Shown here piece after piece: positions 16,578 to 25,040 of a stretch of 64,000 nucleotides of DNA. Source of the DNA: Pantoea sp. At-9b. Its GTDB lineage: Bacteria; Pseudomonadota; Gammaproteobacteria; Enterobacterales; Enterobacteriaceae. Under the pieces are notes generated by a model. That model had not been told where the DNA came from. It ran no database searches and saw only the letters and a list, made by a program, of their open reading frames with translations. The translations under genes and the position numbers were made by a program. The stretch spans positions 372,001 to 436,000 of the forward strand of contig NC_014838.1 of NCBI RefSeq assembly GCF_000175935.2. Reading direction: 5' to 3'. Each line of letters starts with the position of its first letter. Position 1 is the stretch's first letter.

Positions 16578-17135
16578 ATGCGAAGTTTTTTGGCAGCTTT
16601 GTCTATGGTACTGCTTTTCTGTGTGTCACCGGCTAAGGCTGAAGGAACAATCAGTGACGGCTGGAACTGGTTAACCAATGATATTTCCCAGACCTGGGAA
16701 CAACCACAAAATTACGATCTCTACTTGCCATTCATTGCCTGGCATGCCCGTTTTGCTTACGACAAAGAAAAAACCGATAAGTACAATGAAACCCCCTGGG
16801 GCGGTGGATTTGGCGTCTCCCGTTATAATGAAGAGGGCAACTGGAGCGCGCTCTACGCCATGATGTTCAAAGACTCACATAATAAATGGCAGCCGATAGT
16901 CGGTTACGGCTGGGAAAAGGGGTGGTATCTCGATAATGCGCGTGACTTCCGCCTCGGACTGGGCCTGACGGCCGGGATTACCGCGCGCGATGACTTTGCG
17001 AATTATGTGCCGCTGCCGATTGTGTTGCCGCTTTTCTCTGTGGGTTATAAACGCGCTACCGTGCAATTTACGTATATCCCAGGTACCTACAATAACGGCA
17101 ACGTGCTGTTTGCGTGGCTCCGCATTGGTTTTTAA
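16578..17135 (+). CDS. pagP: lipid A palmitoyltransferase PagP
   Basis: 185 aa, the usual length. A signal peptide is cleaved after AKA (residue 21). The outer-membrane beta-barrel enzyme moves palmitate from phospholipids to lipid A. Catalytic residues correspond to H56 (IAWHAR), D99 and S100 (MFKDSHNKW), equivalent to H33, D76 and S77 of mature E. coli PagP. The C-terminus ends in an aromatic residue (LRIGF), as in outer-membrane barrels. In relatives pagP is PhoPQ-controlled; I found no convincing PhoP box. A membrane-anchored hydrolase gene starts 15 nt downstream, suggesting co-transcription. Confidence 0.95.
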   Translation: MRSFLAALSMVLLFCVSPAKAEGTISDGWNWLTNDISQTWEQPQNYDLYLPFIAWHARFAYDKEKTDKYNETPWGGGFGVSRYNEEGNWSALYAMMFKDSHNKWQPIVGYGWEKGWYLDNARDFRLGLGLTAGITARDDFANYVPLPIVLPLFSVGYKRATVQFTYIPGTYNNGNVLFAWLRIGF

Positions 17136-17150
17136 CTAACGGAAAATGCT

Positions 17151-18677
17151 ATGGCGATGGCACGCGTAAGACAGTGGTTGAATCGGCCTGGGCCGACCCT
17201 GATCGCGCTGTTGAAATTTTTGCTGGCGGGCCTCGTGCTCATCGCCATTATTTTCTTCGTTGCCCGGATCTATCAGTCAGAACGCGGCGCGCCATTGCAT
17301 CGCTGGCATACCTGGTCAGCCGATGAGATGAGCGAACAAGAGATCGATCACGCCACCTTTGCCGATTATCAGGCACGCGAAACCCTGATTTTTGCGCAGA
17401 TGAAGCGCGACATCTCCGACACCCTGAGCGACGATGAAAAAACCCCGCTCAATCGTTATTACGCGCAGAGCTTGGTGTATCCGGCACGTTTTCAGCCTGA
17501 CTGGAATCGATCGTTTATTTTGCTGCCGCAGGGTACACCGCGCGGTGCGGTGGTGCTGTTGCATGGTCTGACGGATGCGCCCTACAGCATGCGCTATCTG
17601 GCAGAAGATTATCGCCAGCAAGGATTTGTGGCGGTGGTGCCGCGCCTGCCGGGACATGGTACCGCCCCTGGCGCGTTAACCACCGTGAACTGGGAGCAGT
17701 GGCTGGCGGTGACCCGACTGGCGGTGCGCGAGGCAACCCGGCTGGCTGGCACGGACGTACCGCTGCATCTGGTGGGGTATTCCAACGGGGGCGCATTGGT
17801 GATGAAGTATGCGCTGGATGCGCTCACTCAGCCTGAGTTACGGCAGCCACAACAGATCGTGCTGTTGTCGCCGATGATTGGCGTGACAACGTTTGCCCGC
17901 TTTGCCGGCCTCGCAGGACTACCCGCAATCCTACCGGCATTTGCCAAAGCGGCCTGGCTCAATGTCATGCCGGAGTTTAACCCGTATAAATACAATTCGT
18001 TTCCGGTCAAAGCGGCACGCCAGTCATGGCTGTTGACCCAGGCGTTACAGCAACAGATTTTGCAGCAATCACGTCAACAGGGACTGGCTCACCTGGCACC
18101 GATACTGACGTTCCAGTCGGTGATGGATTCCACCGTCAGTACTCGCGCGGTAGTGGCGTCGCTGTATCGCTATCTGCAAAGTCGCGGTAATCAACTGGTG
18201 ATCTTCGATATTAATCAGGCATCAGAATTGCGTGCATTGTTACGACCGGATCTCAACAACGCCGTCAGTAATCTGTTACCCGCCGCACCACGTCCCTGGG
18301 CAACAACCGTCATCACCAACGTGACGCCCGGCACCGCTGAAACCGAGGCGCGCACCACCCCTGCCGACCAACTGACCGCAACGGTACAACCCTTGCATAT
18401 CGCCTGGCCGCCAGGGATGTATTCCCTTTCTCATGTGGCGGTGCCATTCCCCCTGACGGATTCTTTGTATGGGCTGCAACCCACGGAAAAAAATCAGTCA
18501 GGCATCAGTCTTGGTGCGATCGCATTACGCGGTGAAACCAACACCCTGACTGTTGGGCTGGATACGCTGATGCGTGCCAACTCCAATCCGTTTTTTGACT
18601 ACATGATGACGCGGATTAATCACCACATTGCCTGTAGCCAACAACCTGATTTTGCTGGCTGTTTGGCCGGACAATAA
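17151..18677 (+). CDS. membrane-anchored alpha/beta hydrolase (serine lipase/esterase-like)
   Basis: 508 aa. A TM helix at about residues 18-42 (LIALLKFLLAGLVLIAIIFF) acts as N-terminal anchor, with the bulk probably periplasmic. The hydrolase core starts near residue 130 (GAVVLLHGLTDAPYSMRYLA, oxyanion region), and the nucleophile Ser lies in GYSNGG. The probable acid is the Asp in QSVMDSTVS and the His is in LSHVAVPFP. This fold resembles monoacylglycerol lipase/esterases. Its coupling to pagP suggests a role in envelope lipid metabolism, but that is inference from position only. Substrate unknown. Confidence 0.78.
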   Translation: MAMARVRQWLNRPGPTLIALLKFLLAGLVLIAIIFFVARIYQSERGAPLHRWHTWSADEMSEQEIDHATFADYQARETLIFAQMKRDISDTLSDDEKTPLNRYYAQSLVYPARFQPDWNRSFILLPQGTPRGAVVLLHGLTDAPYSMRYLAEDYRQQGFVAVVPRLPGHGTAPGALTTVNWEQWLAVTRLAVREATRLAGTDVPLHLVGYSNGGALVMKYALDALTQPELRQPQQIVLLSPMIGVTTFARFAGLAGLPAILPAFAKAAWLNVMPEFNPYKYNSFPVKAARQSWLLTQALQQQILQQSRQQGLAHLAPILTFQSVMDSTVSTRAVVASLYRYLQSRGNQLVIFDINQASELRALLRPDLNNAVSNLLPAAPRPWATTVITNVTPGTAETEARTTPADQLTATVQPLHIAWPPGMYSLSHVAVPFPLTDSLYGLQPTEKNQSGISLGAIALRGETNTLTVGLDTLMRANSNPFFDYMMTRINHHIACSQQPDFAGCLAGQ

Positions 18678-18755
18678 AAAAAGCACATTTTTTCCGAATA
18701 GAAATCGATGCTGAGGTGTTTACTCGGTATCAAGGTCATTAATCGGGAAAATCAC

Positions 18756-19343
18756 ATGTCGTCTCCAGCGATCACCGTTCAGCGTCAGCGCTATGATGTT
18801 ATTAGCTTGTTGCTGCACTGGATCACCGCATTTAGCGTTATTTTTCTCTTTGCCTCGGCACATATCTGGGAACAGCTCGAACGTGGCACCCCGCTGCGTA
18901 AAGGCTTACAGGCCTGGCATATTTCATTGGGTATTTTACTGGCTCTGGTGATGGTCATTCGCCCCGTGTGGCGTATCTACAGCCAGCGCAAGGCTGATCT
19001 TGCCATGCCGCCGTCAGGAGAGAGCCTGGGATTGCGCCTGATGGCGCATGCCGTACATGGCGCGTTGTATGTGTTGCTGTTTACGCAGGTGGCGCTGGGT
19101 TTTCTGTTTCGTTGGTCACAACAGGAACCGTTTCAGTTTTTTGGTCTGTTTACGATTCCGCCCTTTATCACGGTTGATACCGCATTGCGTCACACGCTGG
19201 CGGGTTGGCATAACAATGTTGCCTGGGCCTTGATTCTCCTGGCGGGTGCACACGCGCTGGCTGCCTTGTTCCATCACTATGTTCTGCGTGACAACGTGCT
19301 GCGCCGTATGCTGCCGTTGCGCGCCACCACTGAGGATGAATGA
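18756..19343 (+). CDS. cytochrome b561
   Basis: 195 aa from the ATG at 18756, with GGGAAAA 5 nt upstream; the ATG at 18708 has no ribosome site. Four TM helices carry the b-heme His residues: LLHWITAFSVIFLF, QAWHISLGILL, HAVHGALYVLLF and GWHNNVAWALILLAGAHALA. It belongs to the prokaryotic CybB/YceJ-type cytochrome b561 family, which oxidises a quinol or periplasmic donor in the inner membrane. It overlaps the following TPR gene by 1-4 nt and is followed by a sigma/anti-sigma pair, so the four genes may form one redox- or stress-linked operon. Confidence 0.88.
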   Translation: MSSPAITVQRQRYDVISLLLHWITAFSVIFLFASAHIWEQLERGTPLRKGLQAWHISLGILLALVMVIRPVWRIYSQRKADLAMPPSGESLGLRLMAHAVHGALYVLLFTQVALGFLFRWSQQEPFQFFGLFTIPPFITVDTALRHTLAGWHNNVAWALILLAGAHALAALFHHYVLRDNVLRRMLPLRATTEDE

Positions 19344-19879
19344 TGAAAACGATCAACGCTGTTCGCTGGCTGGTCCTGCCTGCTTTGCTGGCGGTATTGC
19401 ATCTGCCCGCAGCCTTTGCTGCCGGGGATGATAGCAGTGAAAGCAAAACGCCGGATTGTCCAAAAGGCCAGGTTTGGGACAGTAAATCCAAAACCTGTGT
19501 GCCGGATAAAACCAGTTCGTTGAGCGATCAAGACCGCACCAACTACGCTTACCATCTGGCGAAGAAAGGTGAGTATCAGGCGGCGCTTAACTTGTTGGAT
19601 ACCCTGAAAAATCCAGACACCAAAGAGGCGTGGAATTATCGTGGTTATGCCACGCGCAAACTGGGCCGCACCGATGAGGGGATGCGCTATTATCAACGTT
19701 CGATCGCGCTCGACCCGCATTACGCCAAGGTACGTGAGTATTTGGGGGAAGCCTGGATGACCAAAGGCAGGCCGGATCTGGCGAAAGAGCAACTGGCGGT
19801 TATCAAAACGTTATGTGGCGTGAATTGTGAAGAGTATCGCGACCTGCAAGCCGCTATTGATGGGCATCCGGAGTCGTGA
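19343..19879 (+). CDS. secreted tetratricopeptide-repeat protein
   Basis: About 178 aa (ATG at 19340 or 19343, overlapping the cytochrome stop). A signal peptide (WLVLPALLAVLHLPAAFAA) is followed by a short Cys-containing region (CPKGQVWDSKSKTC) and then about three TPR units (NYAYHLAKKGEYQAALNLLD, WNYRGYATRKLGRTDEGMRY, YAKVREYLGEAWMTKGRPDL). C138 and C142 (approx., CGVNC) could form a disulfide. Periplasmic scaffold proteins of this type often pair with ECF sigma systems; the sigma gene starts within 80 nt. Confidence 0.78.
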   Translation: MKTINAVRWLVLPALLAVLHLPAAFAAGDDSSESKTPDCPKGQVWDSKSKTCVPDKTSSLSDQDRTNYAYHLAKKGEYQAALNLLDTLKNPDTKEAWNYRGYATRKLGRTDEGMRYYQRSIALDPHYAKVREYLGEAWMTKGRPDLAKEQLAVIKTLCGVNCEEYRDLQAAIDGHPES

Positions 19880-19954
19880 TGATGCTGTTCAGCGGAGGAT
19901 GGGAAAATCACCAGTACTGAAGTCCGCCAGCATCTGGCTGCGCATCTGGTACGT

Positions 19955-20422
19955 TTGTGGCGTTACGCGATGGTGTTGTCGCGTAACCGCGATGTGGCCG
20001 AAGAGCTGGTGCAATCTACCTGCGTGCGGGCGCTGGAGCGCAGCGCCCAATTCTCTCCGGGAACACGCATCGACCGCTGGCTGTTTAGCGTGTTGCACTC
20101 GGTATGGATCAACGAATTGCGCGCGCAACGAGTGCGGATGGGGCAAGGGTTTGTTGCCAGTGAAGAGTTAATCGCGCCGGATCAGCAGCAACAGAATGAG
20201 GAACGTATGCAGTATGTGAAGGTGATGCAGCGCGTCGGTCAACTGCCGGAAGCGCAACGCAATGCGGTGTTTCTGGTGTATGTCGAAGGATTTACTTATC
20301 AGGAAGCGGCGGAAACGCTGGCTGTGCCGGTGGGCACGATCATGAGCCGTCTGGCTGCTGCGCGTGCCATGCTGGCGAACGCGGTGCATGGCGGGCCGTC
20401 GGCACAGGAGCAACGGTTGTGA
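19955..20422 (+). CDS. ECF RNA polymerase sigma factor (start uncertain)
   Basis: About 155 aa from a TTG at 19955. Region 2 (WRYAMVLSRNRDVAEELVQSTCVRAL) and region 4 (LPEAQRNAVFLVYVEGFTYQEAAETLAVPVGTIMSRL) are clear. The homology appears to start earlier: the same frame is open back to 19883 and encodes VRQHLAAHLVRLWRYA, which looks like sigma region 2.1, but this stretch has no ATG, GTG or TTG in frame. An ATG at 19899 with a GGAGG-type site is one base out of frame (GGGAAAA run). So the gene either uses a non-standard start, starts at TTG 19955 with a short region 2, or carries a 1-base deletion. The partner anti-sigma overlaps by 4 nt. Confidence 0.82.
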   Translation: MWRYAMVLSRNRDVAEELVQSTCVRALERSAQFSPGTRIDRWLFSVLHSVWINELRAQRVRMGQGFVASEELIAPDQQQQNEERMQYVKVMQRVGQLPEAQRNAVFLVYVEGFTYQEAAETLAVPVGTIMSRLAAARAMLANAVHGGPSAQEQRL

Positions 20423-21225
20423 CAGCGATCCGATTTAGTTTTCCCTATTCTGATGAAGCCATCGTTGCCTGGCTCGACGGTGAAATGCGCACGGATGATG
20501 CGCAGGCATTCGAAAAAGAGCTGAAGCGCAATCCGGAACTCTCTGCCCGCACCGCAGAACTGATGAAAAGTAATCAACCTTTTGCTGAGGCGTTTGGTCT
20601 GATGCTCGATCAGGCACCGGAACCCCGCATGCAGCAACAGTTAGCCCAGTTGCTGGCACAGACACCCCCCCTCCCGGCACAGTCCACGGCACAGGTGAGT
20701 CGCCGTACCTTTATCGCCGCATCGTTAGGTTTTTTGCTGGCGGGGACGGCGGTAGGGTATCTGGTACACCCGCTGGCAAAACCGGATGAAAGCGCCGCCA
20801 TTCGTGAGCTGGAGGCGCAGTATATGTCGCTGTATAGCCCGGAAACGCTGGCGGATGTGGATAATTCACCGCAGATGTTGCAGCACTCCCTGGCACGGAC
20901 AGCCCGTGAGCTGGACATCAATCTGACGTTGGCGCAATTAACGCTGCCGGAAGCGGAGTTAAAAAGCGTGCGCATGTTGCGTTATGACGATGCGTTGATC
21001 TCGCAGATTGCATGGAATCACCACAATTATGGCCCGATGGCGCTGTGCATATCACGCGACATGCAGATGCCATCCAGCGGCCTGATGGAGGAAAAACGCC
21101 ACGGGATGAATCTGGTCTGGTGGCGTCATGGGGGGTATCAATTTGTACTGATTGGGCGCAATCCGGCAGCGCAGTTGATGAAAACGGCGCAAACCGTCAC
21201 GACACGATTGAATGCACCCGTGTAG
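20419..21225 (+). CDS. anti-sigma factor, membrane-anchored
   Basis: 268 aa from a GTG start that overlaps the sigma stop (GTGA). The N-terminal ~75 residues resemble a zinc-less anti-sigma domain (VAWLDGEMRTDDAQAFEKEL, NPELSARTAELM). A single TM segment (FIAASLGFLLAGTAVGYLV, about residues 95-113) is preceded by SRR, and the remaining ~150 residues would lie in the periplasm and sense the signal. The pair layout (sigma then anti-sigma, coupled) is typical of ECF systems. Some family members end with a copper- or redox-responsive periplasmic domain, which the adjacent cytochrome b561 would fit, but the signal is unknown. Confidence 0.8.
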   Translation: MTAIRFSFPYSDEAIVAWLDGEMRTDDAQAFEKELKRNPELSARTAELMKSNQPFAEAFGLMLDQAPEPRMQQQLAQLLAQTPPLPAQSTAQVSRRTFIAASLGFLLAGTAVGYLVHPLAKPDESAAIRELEAQYMSLYSPETLADVDNSPQMLQHSLARTARELDINLTLAQLTLPEAELKSVRMLRYDDALISQIAWNHHNYGPMALCISRDMQMPSSGLMEEKRHGMNLVWWRHGGYQFVLIGRNPAAQLMKTAQTVTTRLNAPV

Positions 21226-21246
21226 CTCCGTCCGGTGAGGACGGAG
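21226..21246. terminator. bidirectional hairpin between anti-sigma and ABC-F genes
   Basis: CTCCGTCC and GGACGGAG form a perfect 8-bp stem with a GGTGA loop, directly after the anti-sigma stop and 10 nt before the convergent ABC-F stop. Suits a shared terminator. Confidence 0.6.
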
Positions 21247-21256
21247 CACTCCGGGT

Positions 21257-22984
21257 TTACAGCAAGCCAAGTTCTGCACTCAGACGGGTGATTTGCTGTT
21301 GCCACTCCGCCTGGAGCGTGGGTTTCTGATGTTTCGGTTTGCGCTGTAGGTCATCTGCCAGTTTCTGTTGTAAATCCAGCAACGTGGCTAACAGAACGTC
21401 CTCATCCCCGGTGACGTTAGGTGTTGCTGCAACCGGGACGGCTGGTGGAGACGGCAAAGGCTGTGCGGCGGTCATTCGGTCGGCCACGGCCGCCATACTC
21501 GGCCATTCTGTCAGTTGTTGCTGTTCAATTAACCAGAAGCGATTGCAACTTTGCGTCATCAGGGCACGGTCATGGGTGACCAGAATGACCGCCCCCGCGA
21601 AGTGGTTCAGTGCAAGCGCCAGCTCCTCTTTGCCCGCCATATCGAGATGGTTGGTGGGTTCATCCAGCAACAGCAACGAGTAACGGGACAGAGAAAGGCC
21701 GACAAATAACAGACGAGAACGCTCTCCACCGCTTAACGAAGCCACAGATTGTTGATGACGCTGAAACGGAAAGCCTGCGGCGATCAGTGCCTTTTTGGCC
21801 TGCTGGTGATTGAAAGCGGCAAATCGTGCCAGCGCAGCGATCAGCGTGTCTTCATCGGCTAACTGCTTCAGGCTTTGGTCGTAGTAGCCGGACTGGACGC
21901 GGGGATGGAACCACGCCTCTGGCTGCTGTTGATATCGTTGCCATAAATGGCGTAACAGCGTCGATTTACCACAACCGTTGTGTCCCACCAGAGCAATACG
22001 GTCGCCACTTTTCACCTGTAATTCGGGCAATGAAAACAGCACCTCACCCGCAGCGGATGGTCGAACCGCCATTTCCGGCAGTGCCAGCACGCGGTCGGCA
22101 TCCAACGCTGTACCGTGCAGCTGCAAGCGCCATGGGCTGCCACGGGTCACGCTGGTCTGAACCTCTTTCAACCAGTCGACCCGTTTTGCCATCTGCTGGG
22201 CTTTGCGTGACAAACCCTCGTTGTCATAAGTCCGACCCCAGATCGCCAGACGTTGCGCACTTTTCGCCAGCCGATCAATCTCCTTTTGCTCCGCCTGGCA
22301 ACGACGCGCATCGGCTTCATCCTGCTGTGCCTGTGCCTCACGTGCGGCTGAGCACGGCAGCGCAAAGCATTGCAATGTCTGATCGCGCAAAAACCAGCTG
22401 CTCTGGGTCACCCGATCCAGCAGGGTGCTGTCATGCGATACCAACACAAAGCTGCCATCCCACTGTTGCAAGAAGCGCTCCAGCCACAACAGCGTCGGCA
22501 AATCGAGGTGGTTGCTCGGCTCATCCAGTAACAGCAGGTCGGGCTGCATAATCAACGCGCGTGCCAGCAATAAACGCATATGTTGGCCGCCACTGAGCGT
22601 GGCGGTGGTTTGCGATTGCTGTAGCGGGCTAAACCCCTGGCTGGCCAGAAGCGCCTCCGCCCGCCAGCTTTCGCTTTGCCGCTGTGCGGGCGGGAGTTGT
22701 GCGACCACCGCGTCCAGCAGTGACACCTGCAACAGCGGCGAGGGTAATTGTTGTTCAATTCTTGCCACCTGACAGTGGCTGGCCTGCGACAGACTCCCGT
22801 GGCTGGCATCCAGCTCCCGATTGAGAATTTTCAACAGGGTGCTTTTGCCGCAGCCGTTTGCGCCCAGCAGGCCAATACGATCGCCGGTTTTCAGGCTAAA
22901 TGAGATGTTGTCAAACAGGGTGCCGAAGGCATTATCAAAGCCCACTGCGTGTGCGGATAGTAATGTGCTCATGTGCTTACTCAT
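21257..22984 (-). CDS. ABC-F family ATPase (ribosome-associated)
   Basis: About 575 aa (ATG at 22984; the ATG at 22972 is an alternative). Two tandem ABC domains: Walker A GANGCGKST and GHNGCGKST, signatures LSGGQ and LSGGE, Walker B LLLLDEPSNHLD and LLLLDEPTNHLD. No transmembrane segments, so it is not a transporter; it belongs to ABC-F (Uup/EttA/ARE type), which acts at the ribosomal E site and can relieve stalling or confer antibiotic resistance. The interdomain linker (~residues 230-300, RRCQAEQKEIDRLAKSAQR) forms the P-site-tip helices. It is preceded by a strongly initiated leader peptide and hairpins, as in inducible ARE genes. Which antibiotic or stress it answers is unknown. Confidence 0.85.
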   Translation of the reverse strand: MSKHMSTLLSAHAVGFDNAFGTLFDNISFSLKTGDRIGLLGANGCGKSTLLKILNRELDASHGSLSQASHCQVARIEQQLPSPLLQVSLLDAVVAQLPPAQRQSESWRAEALLASQGFSPLQQSQTTATLSGGQHMRLLLARALIMQPDLLLLDEPSNHLDLPTLLWLERFLQQWDGSFVLVSHDSTLLDRVTQSSWFLRDQTLQCFALPCSAAREAQAQQDEADARRCQAEQKEIDRLAKSAQRLAIWGRTYDNEGLSRKAQQMAKRVDWLKEVQTSVTRGSPWRLQLHGTALDADRVLALPEMAVRPSAAGEVLFSLPELQVKSGDRIALVGHNGCGKSTLLRHLWQRYQQQPEAWFHPRVQSGYYDQSLKQLADEDTLIAALARFAAFNHQQAKKALIAAGFPFQRHQQSVASLSGGERSRLLFVGLSLSRYSLLLLDEPTNHLDMAGKEELALALNHFAGAVILVTHDRALMTQSCNRFWLIEQQQLTEWPSMAAVADRMTAAQPLPSPPAVPVAATPNVTGDEDVLLATLLDLQQKLADDLQRKPKHQKPTLQAEWQQQITRLSAELGLL

Positions 22985-23180
22985 AAGTTGCAGGCGAGCA
23001 AACGCCTGACGTCAAAAACCGCTGACGACAACCCGGTAAGCCGGAGGGAAGGGAATTAAATTTTCAGTAACTTCGCTCAGGGCGGATTATCGCAGCACGA
23101 TACCGGTAAGGCCTGAGCGGGACCAATTACTGTAGAGGTGTGAGAAAAGAAACAATTCACACGTCAACATAATTATCCTC
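22985..23180 (-). promoter_or_regulatory. structured leader of the ABC-F gene (possible translational attenuator)
   Basis: Between the leader-peptide gene and the ABC-F start, several paired segments are seen: CGCTCAGG/CCTGAGCG (23074-23081 with 23112-23119, one arm inside the leader ORF and the other just after its stop), CGTCA/TGACG (23010-23014, 23023-23027) and CAGGCG/CGCCTG (22991-22996, 23003-23008), the last lying next to the ABC-F start codon, which has no good ribosome site. Movement or stalling of ribosomes on the leader would disrupt the first stem and could open the start region. Confidence 0.55.
23087..23170 (-). CDS. 27-aa leader peptide upstream of ABC-F
   Basis: A 27-codon ORF, ATG at 23170, reading MLTCELFLFSHLYSNWSRSG and then LTGIVLR. 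It is preceded by AAGGAGG with a 6-nt spacer, the strongest ribosome site seen in the window. No domain is expected. Its stop is 102 nt before the ABC-F start, with paired segments overlapping its codons. That layout is typical of regulatory leader peptides of ABC-F and erm-type resistance genes. Whether drugs, amino acids or nothing controls it is unknown. Confidence 0.62.
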   Translation of the reverse strand: MLTCELFLFSHLYSNWSRSGLTGIVLR

Positions 23181-23268
23181 CTTAGTTATCAATGGGTGAC
23201 AAGTCAGGCTGATAATAGTCGGGGATGGCGGTATTTGCCAGATAAAAGCGTGGCGGCGTGAAAAGGTT

Positions 23269-23301
23269 AAACAGGTACCCGCGTCTGGCGGCTACCTGTT
23301 T
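23269..23301. terminator. terminator of MFS sugar-acid transporter gene
   Basis: AAACAGGTA and TACCTGTTT form a 9-bp stem with T-rich sequence on both sides, 14 nt after the transporter stop on the minus strand. Good intrinsic terminator, possibly bidirectional. Confidence 0.65.
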
Positions 23302-23314
23302 TTATCGGTGGTGC

Positions 23315-24658
23315 TTATGAGGCTTTATTCAGTTCGATACGTTTGATGGGGCCAACAATCACCACGAAGCTGAAAATCGCAATTAACGCGTGAATGGCCA
23401 CAAATACCAGCGCCCATTCAAAATGTCCGGTCGCTTTGACGATGTAACCAATCACCACCGGTGAAATAATCCCGGCGAAGTTGCCACACAAGTTAAAGAG
23501 GCCACCGGCAACCCCAGCCATTTCTTTGGGCGCGGTGTCGGACATGACGGCCCAACCCAAGGCACCAATGCCTTTACCAAGAAAGGCTAAGGACATAAAC
23601 AACACCACCAGATAAATCGAATCGACATAATTACAGAACACCATCACCATGGACAGCAGCATACCAAGAACAATCGGGGTTTTGCGGGCGACAGACAGAG
23701 ATTTGGTGATGCGCAAAATACGGTCAGAAATAACGCCACCCATCAGGCCACCCAGGAAGCCACAAATGGCTGGAATGGCGGCAATAAAACCGACCGTTTT
23801 GATGTCGAGTCCTTTTTCCATCGCCAGATAGAGTGGAAACCAGGTAATAAAAAAGAACGTCAACACGTTGATGCAATACTGGCCGAGATAAACGCCCAGT
23901 AACATACGATTGGTGACCAATTGCTTAAATGCTTTGAGGTCGATCCCCGGACGCGTTTTAACATTGCTTTGATCCATATCCACCAGTGCACCACCCTGGC
24001 GAATATAGTCAATCTCTTCACGGTTAACGCGCGGATGATTTAACGGGTTATGTACCACGCGGGCCGCAGAAAAGGTAATCACGATGCCCAGCACGCCCAT
24101 AAAGATAAAAATTGATTGCCAGCCATAATTCAGAGTCAACCATCCCATGATCGGTGCAAAAATCGCGGTGGCGAAGTATTGTGCCGAATTAAAAATTGCG
24201 GCGGCGGTGGCGCGTTCTTTCGAAGGGAACCAGTCAGCGACGAAGCGGCTATTACCCGGCATCACCGGGGCTTCACACAGACCAACCAGAAACAGCAGCA
24301 CGGTAAAACAGACAGTGGCGCCGAAGCCGTGAAAAATATCTACAAAACCCTGCAATAAGGTAAAGATTGACCACAGACACAAGCCGGATAAATAAACTTT
24401 TTTCGATCCTAAATGATCTAACAGCCAGCCACCGGGAATCTGCGCCAGACAATATGCCCAGGCAAAGGCGGAGAACACCCAACCCATCTGACCGGGGTTG
24501 ATGCCGAGCGCGGCAGACATATCTTTACCGGCAATAGCCAAGGTTGAGCGGTCACCTACGCTGACCGCCGTGATGATAAAAAGCGTAATGACAATATGCC
24601 ACCTGATATTGGTCTTTTTTGCGGTCGCAATAGCCGCGACATTATTAAGCTGAACCAT
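23315..24658 (-). CDS. MFS transporter, anion:cation symporter family (sugar-acid permease, GudP/DgoT-like)
   Basis: About 447 aa from the ATG at 24658, chosen because AGGTGG precedes it and GudP-type proteins are ~450 aa. 12 TM segments. Family features: VGDRSTLAIAG in TM1, GWLLDHLGSKKVYLSG in loop 2-3, EAPVMPGNSRFVADWFPSKERATAAAIF (GudP/DgoT-type signature) and ISDRILRITKSLSVARK in the central part. It should import a hexuronate-type sugar acid (glucarate, galactarate, galactonate) with protons. There is no catabolic gene beside it, so it is a stand-alone uptake gene; the tandem dehydrogenases at 7.8 kb make sugar acids, which is only suggestive. Confidence 0.82.
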   Translation of the reverse strand: MVQLNNVAAIATAKKTNIRWHIVITLFIITAVSVGDRSTLAIAGKDMSAALGINPGQMGWVFSAFAWAYCLAQIPGGWLLDHLGSKKVYLSGLCLWSIFTLLQGFVDIFHGFGATVCFTVLLFLVGLCEAPVMPGNSRFVADWFPSKERATAAAIFNSAQYFATAIFAPIMGWLTLNYGWQSIFIFMGVLGIVITFSAARVVHNPLNHPRVNREEIDYIRQGGALVDMDQSNVKTRPGIDLKAFKQLVTNRMLLGVYLGQYCINVLTFFFITWFPLYLAMEKGLDIKTVGFIAAIPAICGFLGGLMGGVISDRILRITKSLSVARKTPIVLGMLLSMVMVFCNYVDSIYLVVLFMSLAFLGKGIGALGWAVMSDTAPKEMAGVAGGLFNLCGNFAGIISPVVIGYIVKATGHFEWALVFVAIHALIAIFSFVVIVGPIKRIELNKAS

Positions 24659-25040
24659 GATACACCACCTTGAAATTAAAAATGCAAATAATGAATTCTT
24701 CAAGTCACAGGCGGCTGGAGTAAATTAATTATTTACATTCTGGCAACGTTTTTAGCGTTTGCATAAAACAGTGTTTAATTAAAAGTCGTGAGTTATTTTT
24801 CAATATGAAAACGATAAGGTTGTTTGGCTTATAAGGCAATGTGCATTTGCATAACAAAGAAGGGGGTTTTCACAACGATTCTTGTCAGATAAATAATTAT
24901 TTGAAGTGGATCACAGAATTCTATGAGCAATGCGTGCGGTTTATAATTAAATAAACACGCCAGGGTTTTACCGCCGGGTGTTGATAAAAAGTAAATTCAG
25001 GATGCCAGGGCGGTTCGCGTTGCCCTGACATCTCGTCAAG
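24659..25040. promoter_or_regulatory. intergenic region upstream of sugar-acid permease
   Basis: 382 bp, AT-rich, between the DDAH stop and the permease start, both on the minus strand. It should hold the permease promoter. I see a weak CRP-like half (GGATCACA near 24908) but no convincing paired site and no small gene. Confidence 0.45.
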
